A stretch of DNA of 64,000 bases from Aureispira sp963837355 (lineage in GTDB: Bacteria; Bacteroidota; Bacteroidia; Chitinophagales; Saprospiraceae), in assembly GCA_963837355.1 (NCBI GenBank), contig CAWIMY010000008.1:485798-549797 (forward strand). The letters run 5' to 3'. Below the pieces are notes generated by a model, which was not told the origin of the DNA, searched no databases, and saw only the letters and a list, made by a program, of their open reading frames with translations. How positions within the stretch are numbered: position 1 is the first letter of the stretch; every line of letters begins with the position of its first letter. Both the position numbers and the translations under genes were made by a program. Positions 35,201-43,491 of this stretch are shown here, one piece after another.

Positions 35201-36216
35201 CAAAGATAGGTATAGGGGAAGATGCCCCCTGAAGGGGTTGCGGTAATTTGTCCATCGCTGCCGTTTTTGCACTGCGCAGAATCGACCGAAAGGACAGCCG
35301 ATAAAGCTATTGGCTCACTAATAGTAACAGAGTCTATCACAAAGCAGCCGTTTGCATCGGTGATGGTCACATAGCTTAATCCAGCAGACAAGCCTGTCGC
35401 TACATCAGTGGCATCGCCATTCGACCATAAGTAAGTATAGGGCTGAATGCCGCCACTGGTGGTGACACTGGCCGTTCCATCGGCTCCACCTGCACAGCGC
35501 ACGGCTGTAGTAGTAAAGACAGGAGGGGTAAAGCCAGCGGGCTCGGTCACGGTCAAACAAGTATCGGTTGTACAGCCGTTCGCATCCGTTACTGTGACGC
35601 AGTGAATGCCAGCCAACAAACCTGTTGCCGTGGTCGTTATTTGACCATCCGTCCAGACATACGTAAAGCCGCCAATTGCACCACTGGCATTCACGCTCGC
35701 CGTTCCATCGGCAGTGCCGTTACAGCTGGCAGGAGTCGTGCTGCCTGTTAAGACAATTGGGCTTGGCTCGGTAATCGTGTAGTTAGCCGTTACCGTACAG
35801 CCATTGCCATCGGCAATGGTGACCGTGTAGTTGCCTGCTCCTACCGCGTTGGTATCAATAGCTGTTAGGCCATTGCCCCAATTGTAGGTGTAAGCGGGAA
35901 CGCCAGGCGTTCCACCCACAACCGTGGCGCGGGCAATCCCGTCGGCTGCGCCGTTACAACGTGCAGGGGTAGTGGCCACCGTAGCGGTAATCGCACTCGG
36001 CTCACTGATGGTGACGCTAGCAGTTGCTGCACAGTTGTTGTTATCTTCTACCGTTACGGTATAAATGCCTTGTGCCAAGTTGGTGGCTGTGGCGGTGTTT
36101 TGAGTCGGCGTAGTCGACCACGTATAGCTGTAGGCTCCAGTTCCCCCTGCGCCAAGCGCTGTGGCGGTGCCGTCTGCGCCATTATTACACGAAGCATCGG
36201 TGCTTGTGGCCGCCGC
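31481..36216 (-). repeat. 4.7-kb near-identical direct repeat, copy A (in adhesin 1)
   Basis: Base-by-base comparison with 41364-46100 shows near identity, with scattered single substitutions and three single-base length differences (one here, two in the other copy). The left edge falls about ten codons before the stop codon, and the right edge at the Gly/Ala-rich codons near 36216. Beyond both edges the genes differ. Confidence 0.9.
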
Positions 36217-39066
36217 CGTAACGACGGTAGGTTGGGCTACAGTCGCACAAGTATTCACCGTACAACCCTGTGCATCTGTGATAGTCACACAATAAGTACC
36301 TGTTGCAAGTCCATCTAAGGTATCGGTGGTACTGCCAGCCGTTGACCAGTTATAAGTATAGCTTCCAAAGCCTCCCAAAGGGGTTGCGACTAAGCGCCCG
36401 TCAGGTGGGGTGGTGCCATTACAAGTTAGATCTCGCACTGCTAAATTCACCGTTAGCGGAGTGCCCACAGTTATCGCGATGGTATCTGCAGCAGAGCAAC
36501 CCGACCCATCGTCTACCGTAACACTATAACTGTCCGTAGCGCCTACACGGATGGTTTGGGTAGCGGCTCCAGTAGACCATAAATACGTGGCAAAACCAGT
36601 GCCTGCGTCTAAGTCAACACTATCACCTGCACATAAAATGGTTGAACCATTAGTAATAATTGTTGCTGCAATGCTAGAACCAATGGTCACGGATACGTTG
36701 CCTGTATCGCTACAACCAAAAGCATTTTGAGCAATCACTGTATACACCGTGCTTGTTGGAGGGTTGACGAATGGGCTGTCACATTGTGTACAGCTAATAT
36801 TAGTATTGGGAGACCAATCAAAGGTCGCACTTGATAAATCTTGAAAGTTCATGCACCAATCATTCAAGGTGCCTGCGGTTCCTCCTGGAATAATACTGTT
36901 GTGTACAATTACTAATGTCCATGTACCATTGGCTGTAGCCCCTAATAAGGTATTAAAGCCATTGGCTCCTCCTTGCGGGAAATAGTTGACATTGGGTGGA
37001 ATGGGAGGCGTAAATGGCAAGCTCGTAATGGGCGTATTACCTGTGGCAGTAGAGAACGTAGCCCCTACTAAGGCAGCGTTAAACCCACCATTGCCTTGTG
37101 TCAAAATAGCTCGTTGGCCACTAGGAGCCACTAGAAATGCGGTTATTTGATTGAGGGAACTCATGTTAATATCAAAACACACCTCTAAAGAAGAAAGTAG
37201 AACAGGGGTAATGATATTAGGAGCAACTCCTGAAAGGTTCAAGGTGATTCTAGTTGTATCGTCCCGTTGTACGGAAATAGGAGCAGGAATGCGTACAAAT
37301 TGACCACCAGAAGCTCCACTCACACTAGCACCTAGTTGTGTAGAGCCGCCATTACAAAGCGTTACATCAGGACTAGTCGTCAAACTAATTGGGTAAGGCG
37401 CTGCAACTTGTACCGTGTCTGTTTGGGGCAAACAAATGCCATCATCATAAACAACAACAAACGTATCGGGTGTTAATTGTATCGCAATAGGATTAGGAAT
37501 TGTTGGATCATTCAAGGGCGCAGTAGGCGTCCAGTTATACGTTGGACTGCTAGGAGCGGTTCCTCCATAGCTAACCGCTACATTGAGCTGAATAGTATCG
37601 CTTTGGTTATCACAAATAAAATAGCGATCAGCAGTAGCATTAAAGGCCGTAATGCCGATTATTTCTAAGTTGACGCTGCTCTGGGCATTACACAAACCGC
37701 CTGGGCTGGACAACGAGTAAGTAATGGTATGGTTGCCTGTTGGCGAATTCGCAACGTCAATTTCCCCCGTATTGGCATTTACAAAAACAACGCCTGTACT
37801 AGAGGTAAAGGTGCCTCCTGGAGTACCCGTAATGGTAGGAATAGGATTGGTATTGGTTTGTTGGCAATAAACAGGATCGGCATAATTGAAACTGCCATCG
37901 GGAATTCCAATAACAATAATCTTGACCGTATCTATAATAGAACAGCCGCCGTACGTGAATTGTACTTGGAAAACCATAGAATCAAAAGCAGTCGTCAAAG
38001 GCAAGACAGGTGCTGTCAGGACAGGGCGCGCAATCGTATTATTAGAAATAGTACCCGTTACCCCTCCAATTTGCGTCCATAAATACTGCCCAAAACCAGC
38101 TGAAGTAGTGGGAAAGGTATCGACTGGCAACACAATACTAGAACCAGAACAAACCGTAGAATCCGAAATATTAATACCTGGTACAATCACCTGTATGGGC
38201 ACTCGCGCTTGACAGGCATTAGTTGGATTGGTCACTTCAAAAGCTAAATCAAAATCATAAATGCCTACATCGGCTTGGGTAGGGCTAATAATTGTTCCTA
38301 TACTAATGGTATCATTGGGCAACCCAGAGGCGGTAAAAACCAAGGCTCCAGGAAAAACCGTATCAACTGTCGTATACGGGGCGTAAAGTCGCAAGGTGTC
38401 GGAGAAAATCCCCGAAGAAGTAACCTGTATACCCAATTGATCGCCAGGACAAACCACATAACGACCTACCCCTCCTGTTGTGTCAACCACTGTTCCCCCA
38501 TTATTAGCAGGAAAAGGAAGGGTATCTAAGTTATAAGACAAATCACAAGGACAAGCAACCTCTCCTGATCCTGAGTTGGAAGAACTAAAAATATTAGTCG
38601 ATCGCCCAGAAAAGTTGGTCACCATTAAAATATAAACAGATCCTGCTATGGCGTTATCTATGGTTACAAATTCTATAGAAGCGGCATCATAACTACAAGT
38701 ATCCACTAAATTGCCATTAGCAATAGTACCATTCCCTAAATTACCACAATTGTTTTGGGCAGAAGCTAGGTTGGGAAAAGGTCCCCACAAAATATAGTCA
38801 ATATCTACATTGGCCGTATTCTGCAAGGTAATATCAATAGTCCCTGACTGAGAAATGGTCAAAGTGAAAAAAGTTGGGTCGGGGGTACTTCCCAAACAAC
38901 CATAGTTATTACCTACAGGGCCATTGATGCCACTAGTTGTCGCTGCATACTGGTTGACACTGTCGCAAAACGGCGTTGCGCCCAAACAGTCGGGGCTCTG
39001 CGCGGCGAGTACCTGCGTCATCGTCAAAAAGACAAACAGAAATAGATGTTTGTATAAGGTTTTCAT
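32164..39066 (-). CDS. Adhesin 1, N-terminal and SprB-repeat fragment
   Basis: 2300 residues as read. The last 46 or so (from SEGHLDTARC...) are out-of-frame sequence after the extra C near 32271; the true protein continues as SEGTLTQPAALQITGV. Each SprB module is roughly 75-80 residues, with one Cys near each end, a GG(T/A)xPYxYxW core and a GxYxVTxTDxxGC end. Modules are very alike, which suggests expansion by unequal exchange. Confidence 0.85.
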   Translation of the reverse strand: MKTLYKHLFLFVFLTMTQVLAAQSPDCLGATPFCDSVNQYAATTSGINGPVGNNYGCLGSTPDPTFFTLTISQSGTIDITLQNTANVDIDYILWGPFPNLASAQNNCGNLGNGTIANGNLVDTCSYDAASIEFVTIDNAIAGSVYILMVTNFSGRSTNIFSSSNSGSGEVACPCDLSYNLDTLPFPANNGGTVVDTTGGVGRYVVCPGDQLGIQVTSSGIFSDTLRLYAPYTTVDTVFPGALVFTASGLPNDTISIGTIISPTQADVGIYDFDLAFEVTNPTNACQARVPIQVIVPGINISDSTVCSGSSIVLPVDTFPTTSAGFGQYLWTQIGGVTGTISNNTIARPVLTAPVLPLTTAFDSMVFQVQFTYGGCSIIDTVKIIVIGIPDGSFNYADPVYCQQTNTNPIPTITGTPGGTFTSSTGVVFVNANTGEIDVANSPTGNHTITYSLSSPGGLCNAQSSVNLEIIGITAFNATADRYFICDNQSDTIQLNVAVSYGGTAPSSPTYNWTPTAPLNDPTIPNPIAIQLTPDTFVVVYDDGICLPQTDTVQVAAPYPISLTTSPDVTLCNGGSTQLGASVSGASGGQFVRIPAPISVQRDDTTRITLNLSGVAPNIITPVLLSSLEVCFDINMSSLNQITAFLVAPSGQRAILTQGNGGFNAALVGATFSTATGNTPITSLPFTPPIPPNVNYFPQGGANGFNTLLGATANGTWTLVIVHNSIIPGGTAGTLNDWCMNFQDLSSATFDWSPNTNISCTQCDSPFVNPPTSTVYTVIAQNAFGCSDTGNVSVTIGSSIAATIITNGSTILCAGDSVDLDAGTGFATYLWSTGAATQTIRVGATDSYSVTVDDGSGCSAADTIAITVGTPLTVNLAVRDLTCNGTTPPDGRLVATPLGGFGSYTYNWSTAGSTTDTLDGLATGTYCVTITDAQGCTVNTCATVAQPTVVTAAATSTDASCNNGADGTATALGAGGTGAYSYTWSTTPTQNTATATNLAQGIYTVTVEDNNNCAATASVTISEPSAITATVATTPARCNGAADGIARATVVGGTPGVPAYTYNWGNGLTAIDTNAVGAGNYTVTIADGNGCTVTANYTITEPSPIVLTGSTTPASCNGTADGTASVNASGAIGGFTYVWTDGQITTTATGLLAGIHCVTVTDANGCTTDTCLTVTEPAGFTPPVFTTTAVRCAGGADGTASVTTSGGIQPYTYLWSNGDATDVATGLSAGLSYVTITDANGCFVIDSVTISEPIALSAVLSVDSAQCKNGSDGQITATPSGGIFPYTYLWGANAANQNTATATGLRAGTYTVTITDFNGCTLLQTAQVFEPASALTATIIAQQDPSCNGGTNGRMEVDAQGATPNYTYRWSDGQITSLATGLPAGAYTVTITDANGCSTTAGSVLAEPSAIQLSPQVLSNYNGSPITCAGAADGSVGVVVAGGSAGYSYTWSPGGQNTANISGLVAGTYCVSVTDLQGCQVDTCLTIADPIPLAATIDSVNVLCFGDQNGQILANAVVGTGTLGVNGYEYRISGPGQSGNVFSANNVWNNLAAGAYTVTVRDGNDCVIAINVQLEEPAEVLIDSVVATLTDCNGDSTGTATAFVSGGSNTYTYNWSDGQTTQTATGLAAGLYSVTATDANGCDRVEVINIQQPTALQSSIAATNLACFGDANGTATVTATGGTPIGLVGYAFLWDNGQTSQTAIGLAAGQHCVTVSDFNGCQNSSCVTITQPSASVSGSITGVDPACAGDNSGTATVTAAGGTAPYNYAWSNSQTGITATGLVAGTYSVTITDSLGCTGSASVTLTDPSAIIATISSSAGVACAGDSSGTATVTATGGSAPYTYAWPSGEVTATATRLAAGANTVTVTDANGCAATALVNINSSSSISVTSLTNTNVSCLGGNNGTASILVSGGTPAYSFTWSGAAGQTGPFVTGLSAGVQYVTISDASGCSIVDSFVVTQPAQGLTGQLLTRDALCANQGSGQLAAVVTGGTTPYAFAWSGNTNNTTTAVADSLLAGSYTVTITDNAGCSLALTGTVGAPQPLQITAQIDQTISCQGGASGAVSVQSVTGGTPAYRFIWNDVNGSTTTSVSNLPAGTYSVLVTDVNACFASDTVVLNDGLPIVLNATTTPITCNGQTNGSINLGNNPNIASYSWSSGQVLSQINNLAAGAYRVTVTDLTGCQASFGYTLTEPSAMSVTVATVNNLTCFGSQDGRLQANVTGGTAPYTYRWSNSQTTRTAINLRALRYTVTITDSRGCTMDSEGHLDTARCATDYRGDHRNTLCRRCNGHLDGQWLRGNRD

Positions 39067-39133
39067 AATAAGAAGCTATAAGATGATGCCTAAAAAGAGA
39101 AGGCAAAGTAGTAAAAGCAAAAATCCCTAACAA

Positions 39134-39523
39134 TTATTTGGTAGAAGTGGCAGGGGGCATCGTTTGTTCGAGTTGCTGAATGCGTTGCAAACTCCGATCT
39201 AAAGCCGTTTGGTGTTTTTGGCGCATCGCCAAACTACTAGTAGGGTCAGCATGACTATCGGCTACTAATTGTTTTAACTTCGGTAAGTTGGCCCTTAAAC
39301 GCTCCAATTCCTCGGTAGGAGAAATAGACGCTTGTGCAATTACTGTGGTCGTAGCTTTGCCTGGGCAAGTCGCACAAGGAACCGCCGTTTGCTGTTGGCG
39401 CAGTGCGTTCAAATCCACTTGCTCATAGCCTAATGCTTTGAGCTGTTGTATGGTGTTAGCATCTTGTCCCTTGGATAAAAAAGGCAAAAGGAACAGCAGA
39501 GATAGAAGGAGTAGTTGTCGCAT
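39134..39523 (-). CDS. Small secreted helical protein upstream of adhesin 1
   Basis: 129 residues. The signal peptide is MRQLLLLSLLFLLPFLSKGQ. The mature protein is mostly helical: DANTIQQLKALGYEQVDLNALRQQQ, then a CATCPGK pair of Cys, then TEELERLRANLPKLKQLVADSH and MRQKHQTALDRSLQRIQQLEQTM, likely coiled-coil. No family is recognised. It is in the same direction as adhesin 1 and 68 bp upstream of it, with no terminator between, so it may be cotranscribed and act as a periplasmic helper (inference). Confidence 0.6.
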   Translation of the reverse strand: MRQLLLLSLLFLLPFLSKGQDANTIQQLKALGYEQVDLNALRQQQTAVPCATCPGKATTTVIAQASISPTEELERLRANLPKLKQLVADSHADPTSSLAMRQKHQTALDRSLQRIQQLEQTMPPATSTK

Positions 39524-39910
39524 AAGAAGGAATTATGAAAAATATTTTTAATTGAAGGGAACAGGTAAGTAGAGAACGCGTCTCTACGCTTAATTGATAT
39601 AACAATGGAAGAGAAATTTATATTTCGCTGCAAAAGTAGTATTCAATTATTAAAGCATAACAGCCAACTAGGAATTCTTGTTCGATGGCTTAGTTAACAC
39701 CCTACTCTACAAAACGTTTTCCAAGTTGCGTCTGCTGCCTGATTTTATCGGTTAATTTCAGAAAGAGCAAGTAGAAGAAGTCAATTAGTTACTTATAAAA
39801 TAATTTTTTAGAGTAAGAGTCGGAATTAATTCTAGGGAAAAGCGGGTTCTAAGTCAACCTAGTTTGGCAAGGACTGTTATCCAACTATTGTAAGAATAAA
39901 CACAAGAGAC
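39524..39910. promoter_or_regulatory. Divergent gap between adhesin-side and SDR-side genes
   Basis: 387 bp, AT-rich. On the minus strand, TACTTTTG at 39638-39631 fits the -7 consensus for the small helical protein gene, but no TTG lies at a normal distance. A hairpin GTAGAGA-ACGCG-TCTCTAC lies at 39569-39587 in what would be the leader. No small gene is seen. Confidence 0.4.
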
Positions 39911-40603
39911 ATGCAAGCAAGTTATTTAGTGGTAGGAGGAAGTAAAGGAATTGGAAAAGCGACCGCGCAACTGTTATTGGAACAGGGGCATCGCGTACAT
40001 ATTATTGCCCGTACGGCTCCCGATTGGGAAGGAGGCTATCAGTTTCATGCGGTAGATGTCCTCGATGGCACTTTACCTGATTTGGAAGGCGGATTAGATG
40101 GGTTAATTTATTGCCCTGGCAGTATTAATTTAAAGCCATTCAAAGGGCTAAAACAAACGGATTTTCAAACAGATTTTGACATCAATGTCTTAGGCGCTGT
40201 GCGCGTATTGCAGCACTATTATCCACAACTAAAAGACTCGGATAAAGCTTCTGTGGTCTTATTTAGCACCGTTGCGGTACAGACAGGAATGGCTTTTCAC
40301 GCCTCTATTAGTGCTGCTAAAGGAGCAGTCGAAGGCTTGGTGCGTTCCTTGGCGGCAGAGTGGTCGCCCACGATCCGCGTCAACGGCATTGCGCCTTCTA
40401 TTATGCAAACGGAGTTGGCGGCGCGTCTATTGCGCAACGAAAAACAAATTACCGCTGCCGAAGAGCGCCACCCACTCAACAGAATTGGTCAAGCGGAAGA
40501 TGGCGCGGCCTTGGCAAGTTTCTTATTGCAACCTTCTTCAGGCTGGATTACAGGGCAAATTATTGGCTTGGACGGAGGAATGTCTGCGGTACGCAAATTG
40601 TAA
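39911..40603 (+). CDS. SDR-family oxidoreductase lacking the canonical catalytic Tyr
   Basis: 230 residues with the classical SDR fold. The nucleotide-binding motif near the start is VVGGSKGIGKATAQLLLEQGH (in place of TGxxxGIG), a short-form AVDVLD follows, then LIYCPGSINLKPF (in place of NNAG), VVLFSTVAVQTGMAFHASISAAKGAVEGLVRSLAAEW, and VNGIAPSIMQTELA. The Lys of YxxxK is present (SAAK), but the position four before it is Ile, so the canonical Tyr is missing; the Ser of the catalytic triad is at STVAVQTG. Some SDR relatives keep structure but work differently. It is probably cotranscribed with the flavin reductase gene 12 bp downstream. Confidence 0.82.
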   Translation: MQASYLVVGGSKGIGKATAQLLLEQGHRVHIIARTAPDWEGGYQFHAVDVLDGTLPDLEGGLDGLIYCPGSINLKPFKGLKQTDFQTDFDINVLGAVRVLQHYYPQLKDSDKASVVLFSTVAVQTGMAFHASISAAKGAVEGLVRSLAAEWSPTIRVNGIAPSIMQTELAARLLRNEKQITAAEERHPLNRIGQAEDGAALASFLLQPSSGWITGQIIGLDGGMSAVRKL

Positions 40604-40615
40604 AATAGGGGAGTA

Positions 40616-41254
40616 ATGATAAAAGAAAAAAGAATTACACAGGTGGAGTTGAATCAAATGAGTCATCTTCCCCGCATCAATTTAGTCAACAGCATTACTG
40701 GGTATAAATCGGCTTCGCTAATTGGAACCAAAGATAAAGCAGGTGTCTTGAATGTCGCGGTTTTTAGTTCTGTCACACACGTGGGGTCTAAGCCTCCGTT
40801 GATTGGGTTCATTGTCCGTCCTACAACTGTAGCGCGCAATACCTATGATAACATCAAAGAAACGGGTTTTTATACCATCAATCACATCAATCAGCACATC
40901 ATTGCCGATGCCCACCATACCTCGGCCAAGTATCCCAAAGCGGTATCAGAGTTTGATAAAACAGCCTTAACGCCTGAATTTAAAGGGGACTTTTACGCCC
41001 CTTATGTGCAAGAAGCCGTTGTGAAGATCGGCTTAGCCTTTCGCGAAGAAATTCCGATTAAGGCCAATGGAACCTTATTAATTTTAGGAGAAATTCAAGA
41101 AATGATCTTTCCTGAGCTATACCAAGGAGAGGATGGTTTTATTGATTTGAATGCGGCACAAACAGTATGTGTTAGTGGTTTAGATGCCTACCACTTGCCC
41201 CAGCAATTAGCACGGTTCGATTATGCTCGACCAAAGGAAGAGAAAAATGATTAA
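40616..41254 (+). CDS. Flavin reductase family (FMN-binding split barrel) protein
   Basis: 212 residues. The flavin reductase-like domain has LPRINLVNSITGYKSASLIGTKDKAGVLNVAVFSSVTHVGSKPPLIGFIVRP near residues 18-70, TARNTYDNIKETGFYTINHI (as VARNTYDNI...) and HHTSAKYPKAVSEFDKTAL near 100. FMN-binding split-barrel proteins of this type reduce flavin or act as flavoenzymes with a partner oxygenase; no oxygenase is nearby. It is 12 bp after the SDR gene. The pair is flanked by the two giant adhesin genes and followed by a strong terminator. Confidence 0.85.
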   Translation: MIKEKRITQVELNQMSHLPRINLVNSITGYKSASLIGTKDKAGVLNVAVFSSVTHVGSKPPLIGFIVRPTTVARNTYDNIKETGFYTINHINQHIIADAHHTSAKYPKAVSEFDKTALTPEFKGDFYAPYVQEAVVKIGLAFREEIPIKANGTLLILGEIQEMIFPELYQGEDGFIDLNAAQTVCVSGLDAYHLPQQLARFDYARPKEEKND

Positions 41255-41280
41255 GTAGTTTTTTACTGTTGTAAAAAGAG

Positions 41281-41322
41281 AAAGGAGTTGCCCGAAATCA
41301 AATTCGGGACAACTCCTTTTTT
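41281..41322. terminator. Bidirectional terminator
   Basis: AAAGGAGTTG.CCCGAA and TTCGGG.CAACTCCTTT with a T run on the plus strand and T-rich sequence on the minus strand. It serves the flavin reductase gene and the convergent adhesin 2. Confidence 0.88.
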
Positions 41323-41343
41323 AGATCGGTAGCTATTGTTTGC

Positions 41344-43491
41344 TTAGCGCAAAATAGTCACGTTACCTTTAATTTGAATGGTTTCTCCATCACGGTACAA
41401 GACATCGGCATACCAGCTATAGGTTCCTGATCCAACGGGTTTACCTCTAAAGATACCATTCCATCCCTGTTCAGGAATATTAACTTGTAAGTTCTGGCCT
41501 TCATACACCAAGGTTCCCCAACGGTCATAGACTCTAAAGATGGTCACTTCTTGTACGCGTTCTCCTCCCTGAATAAAGAAGTAGTCGTTCACCCCATCAC
41601 CATTCGGCGTAAAGCCAGTCGGCGCATTCGCACGGCGGAACTTACGCACCTCAATGCTCACAATCGCCTCCACACTACACCCTGCCGCATTGATCGCCGC
41701 AAATTGGTATTGAACATTGTCCAGTGGGCTCACGCCAAATTGATAACTCGTATCCGTCACTAAGCCCAGCGGGCTGGTAAGTTGATTCCAACTGTATTGC
41801 ACCCCTGTCGTGTCGTTCAATTGCGCCATTACGGTAATGCTGTCGCCGTATTCTATCACCGTATCTTGCGTAATGCTGGCAATCAAGAACGGATCGCCGC
41901 TGTCTACGGTGAGTAGCGTGTCGGCCGTACAACCGTTCTCATCGCGCACGCTCAGCGTGTAGACATCGGCTGCCAAGTCGCCAAAGAAGTTGCCCGTTGT
42001 CCAGCCACTGCTGCTTGCGCCCACTACTTGGTATTCCAGTGGTTGACTAATCACGGTTCCCCCTGAGCCATTGGCCGTCAAGGTGCCCGTTGCATCGCCT
42101 GCACAGCGTGTTGCGGTGGTCACCCCTGTAATCTGTAGCGCAGCGGGCTGTGTCAAGGTGCCTTCGCTATCCATCGTACAGCCTCTGCTGTCGGTAATGG
42201 TGACGGTGTAGCGCAGCGCCCGAAGGTTAATCGCCGTTCTAGTGGTCTGGCTGTTCGACCAGCGGTAAGTGTACGGCGCAGTGCCGCCCGTTACATTGGC
42301 CTGTAGACGGCCGTCTTGTGAGCCAAAGCAAGTCAAGTTATTAACCGTGGCGACGGTCACGCTCATGGCACTGGGCTCCGTCAAGGTGTAGCCAAAGCTG
42401 GCTTGACAACCGGTCAAATCCGTGACCGTCACGCGGTAAGCCCCTGCGGCCAAGTTGTTGATTTGTGACAACACCTGTCCAGATGACCAGCTGTAGCTGG
42501 CAATGTTCGGGTTGTTGCCCAAGTTAATGCTTCCGTCCGTTTGTCCATTACAAGTAATGGGCGTAGTCGTAGCGTTCAATACGATGGGTAAACCATCATT
42601 CAACACTACCGTATCGGAGGCAAAACAAGCATTGACATCCGTCACCAGCACGCTGTAGGTGCCTGCGGGCAGGTTGCTCACGCTTGTGGTGGTCGAGCCG
42701 TTAACATCATTCCAGATAAAGCGGTAGGCGGGTGTTCCCCCCGTGACGCTCTGCACGCTCACCGCGCCACTAGCGCCACCTTGGCAGCTAATCGTTTGGT
42801 CAATTTGTGCGGTAATTTGCAAGGGCTGTGGCGCTCCAACCGTTCCCGTAAGGGCTAAGCTACAACCAGCATTGTCGGTAATGGTTACGGTATAACTACC
42901 CGCCAATAAACTATCGGCTACTGCCGTGGTGGTATTGTTGGTGTTTCCGCTCCAAGCGAAAGCATAAGGCGTGGTTCCCCCAGTCACAACAGCGGCTAAT
43001 TGTCCGCTGCCTTGATTGGCACAAAGCGCGTCGCGCGTCAGTAGCTGCCCTGTCAAGCCCTGTGCGGGCTGGGTAACGACAAAGCTATCGACGATCGAGC
43101 AGCCGCTCGCATCGCTAATGGTGACATACTGCACGCCCGCCGAAAGGCCAGTGACAAACGGCCCTGTTTGACCCGCTGCCCCACTCCAAGTAAAGCTATA
43201 AGCAGGTGTTCCGCCTGTGACTAAGATACTAGCCGTACCGTTGTTACCGCCAAGGCAGTTGACATTGGTATTCGTCAAGCTCGTCACGCTAATAGAACTG
43301 CTGCTGTTGATGTTGACTAAGGCAGTGGCGGCACAGCCATTGGCATCCGTTACCGTCACGGTATTGGCACCTGCCGCAAGGCGGGTGGCCGTAGCGGTTA
43401 CCTCGCCCGAAGGCCAAGCATAAGTATACGGAGCGCTTCCGCCTGTCGCGGTGACGGTGGCCGTGCCACTGCTATCGCCTGCACAAGCCAC
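41344..43491 (-). CDS. Adhesin 2, C-terminal fragment (SprB modules and type B sorting domain)
   Basis: 715 residues: about seven SprB modules and the type B C-terminal domain, ending GTYSWYADVLYRDGETIQIKGNVTILR. This fragment is open across the site where adhesin 1 is broken, which shows that the extra C there is the aberrant state. It has no own start context. Confidence 0.75.
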   Translation of the reverse strand: MACAGDSSGTATVTATGGSAPYTYAWPSGEVTATATRLAAGANTVTVTDANGCAATALVNINSSSSISVTSLTNTNVNCLGGNNGTASILVTGGTPAYSFTWSGAAGQTGPFVTGLSAGVQYVTISDASGCSIVDSFVVTQPAQGLTGQLLTRDALCANQGSGQLAAVVTGGTTPYAFAWSGNTNNTTTAVADSLLAGSYTVTITDNAGCSLALTGTVGAPQPLQITAQIDQTISCQGGASGAVSVQSVTGGTPAYRFIWNDVNGSTTTSVSNLPAGTYSVLVTDVNACFASDTVVLNDGLPIVLNATTTPITCNGQTDGSINLGNNPNIASYSWSSGQVLSQINNLAAGAYRVTVTDLTGCQASFGYTLTEPSAMSVTVATVNNLTCFGSQDGRLQANVTGGTAPYTYRWSNSQTTRTAINLRALRYTVTITDSRGCTMDSEGTLTQPAALQITGVTTATRCAGDATGTLTANGSGGTVISQPLEYQVVGASSSGWTTGNFFGDLAADVYTLSVRDENGCTADTLLTVDSGDPFLIASITQDTVIEYGDSITVMAQLNDTTGVQYSWNQLTSPLGLVTDTSYQFGVSPLDNVQYQFAAINAAGCSVEAIVSIEVRKFRRANAPTGFTPNGDGVNDYFFIQGGERVQEVTIFRVYDRWGTLVYEGQNLQVNIPEQGWNGIFRGKPVGSGTYSWYADVLYRDGETIQIKGNVTILR

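Larger units (their letters stand above)
31461..39066 (-). pseudogene. Giant SprB-repeat adhesin 1, T9SS type B, with one frameshift
   Basis: Whole gene, about 2534 residues if joined. Order: signal peptide (MKTLYKHLFLFVFLTMTQVLAAQ); a beta-rich N-terminal region (SPDCLGATPFCDSVNQ...); Ig-like segments; a proprotein-convertase P-like domain (about residues 590-745: LSSLEVCFDINMSSLNQ..., FPQGGANGFNTLLGATANGTWTLVIVHNS); then about twenty SprB modules from near residue 860; and a gliding-motility type B C-terminal domain (RRANAPTGFTPNGDGVNDYFF...GTYSWYADVLYRDGETIQIKGNVTLVR). Near 32270-32272, GTGCCCTT replaces GTGCCTT of the paralogous copy; this extra C changes the frame. SprB-type proteins are mobile surface adhesins in gliding Flavobacterium; whether this cell glides is unknown. 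No SprF gene is directly adjacent. Confidence 0.85.
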
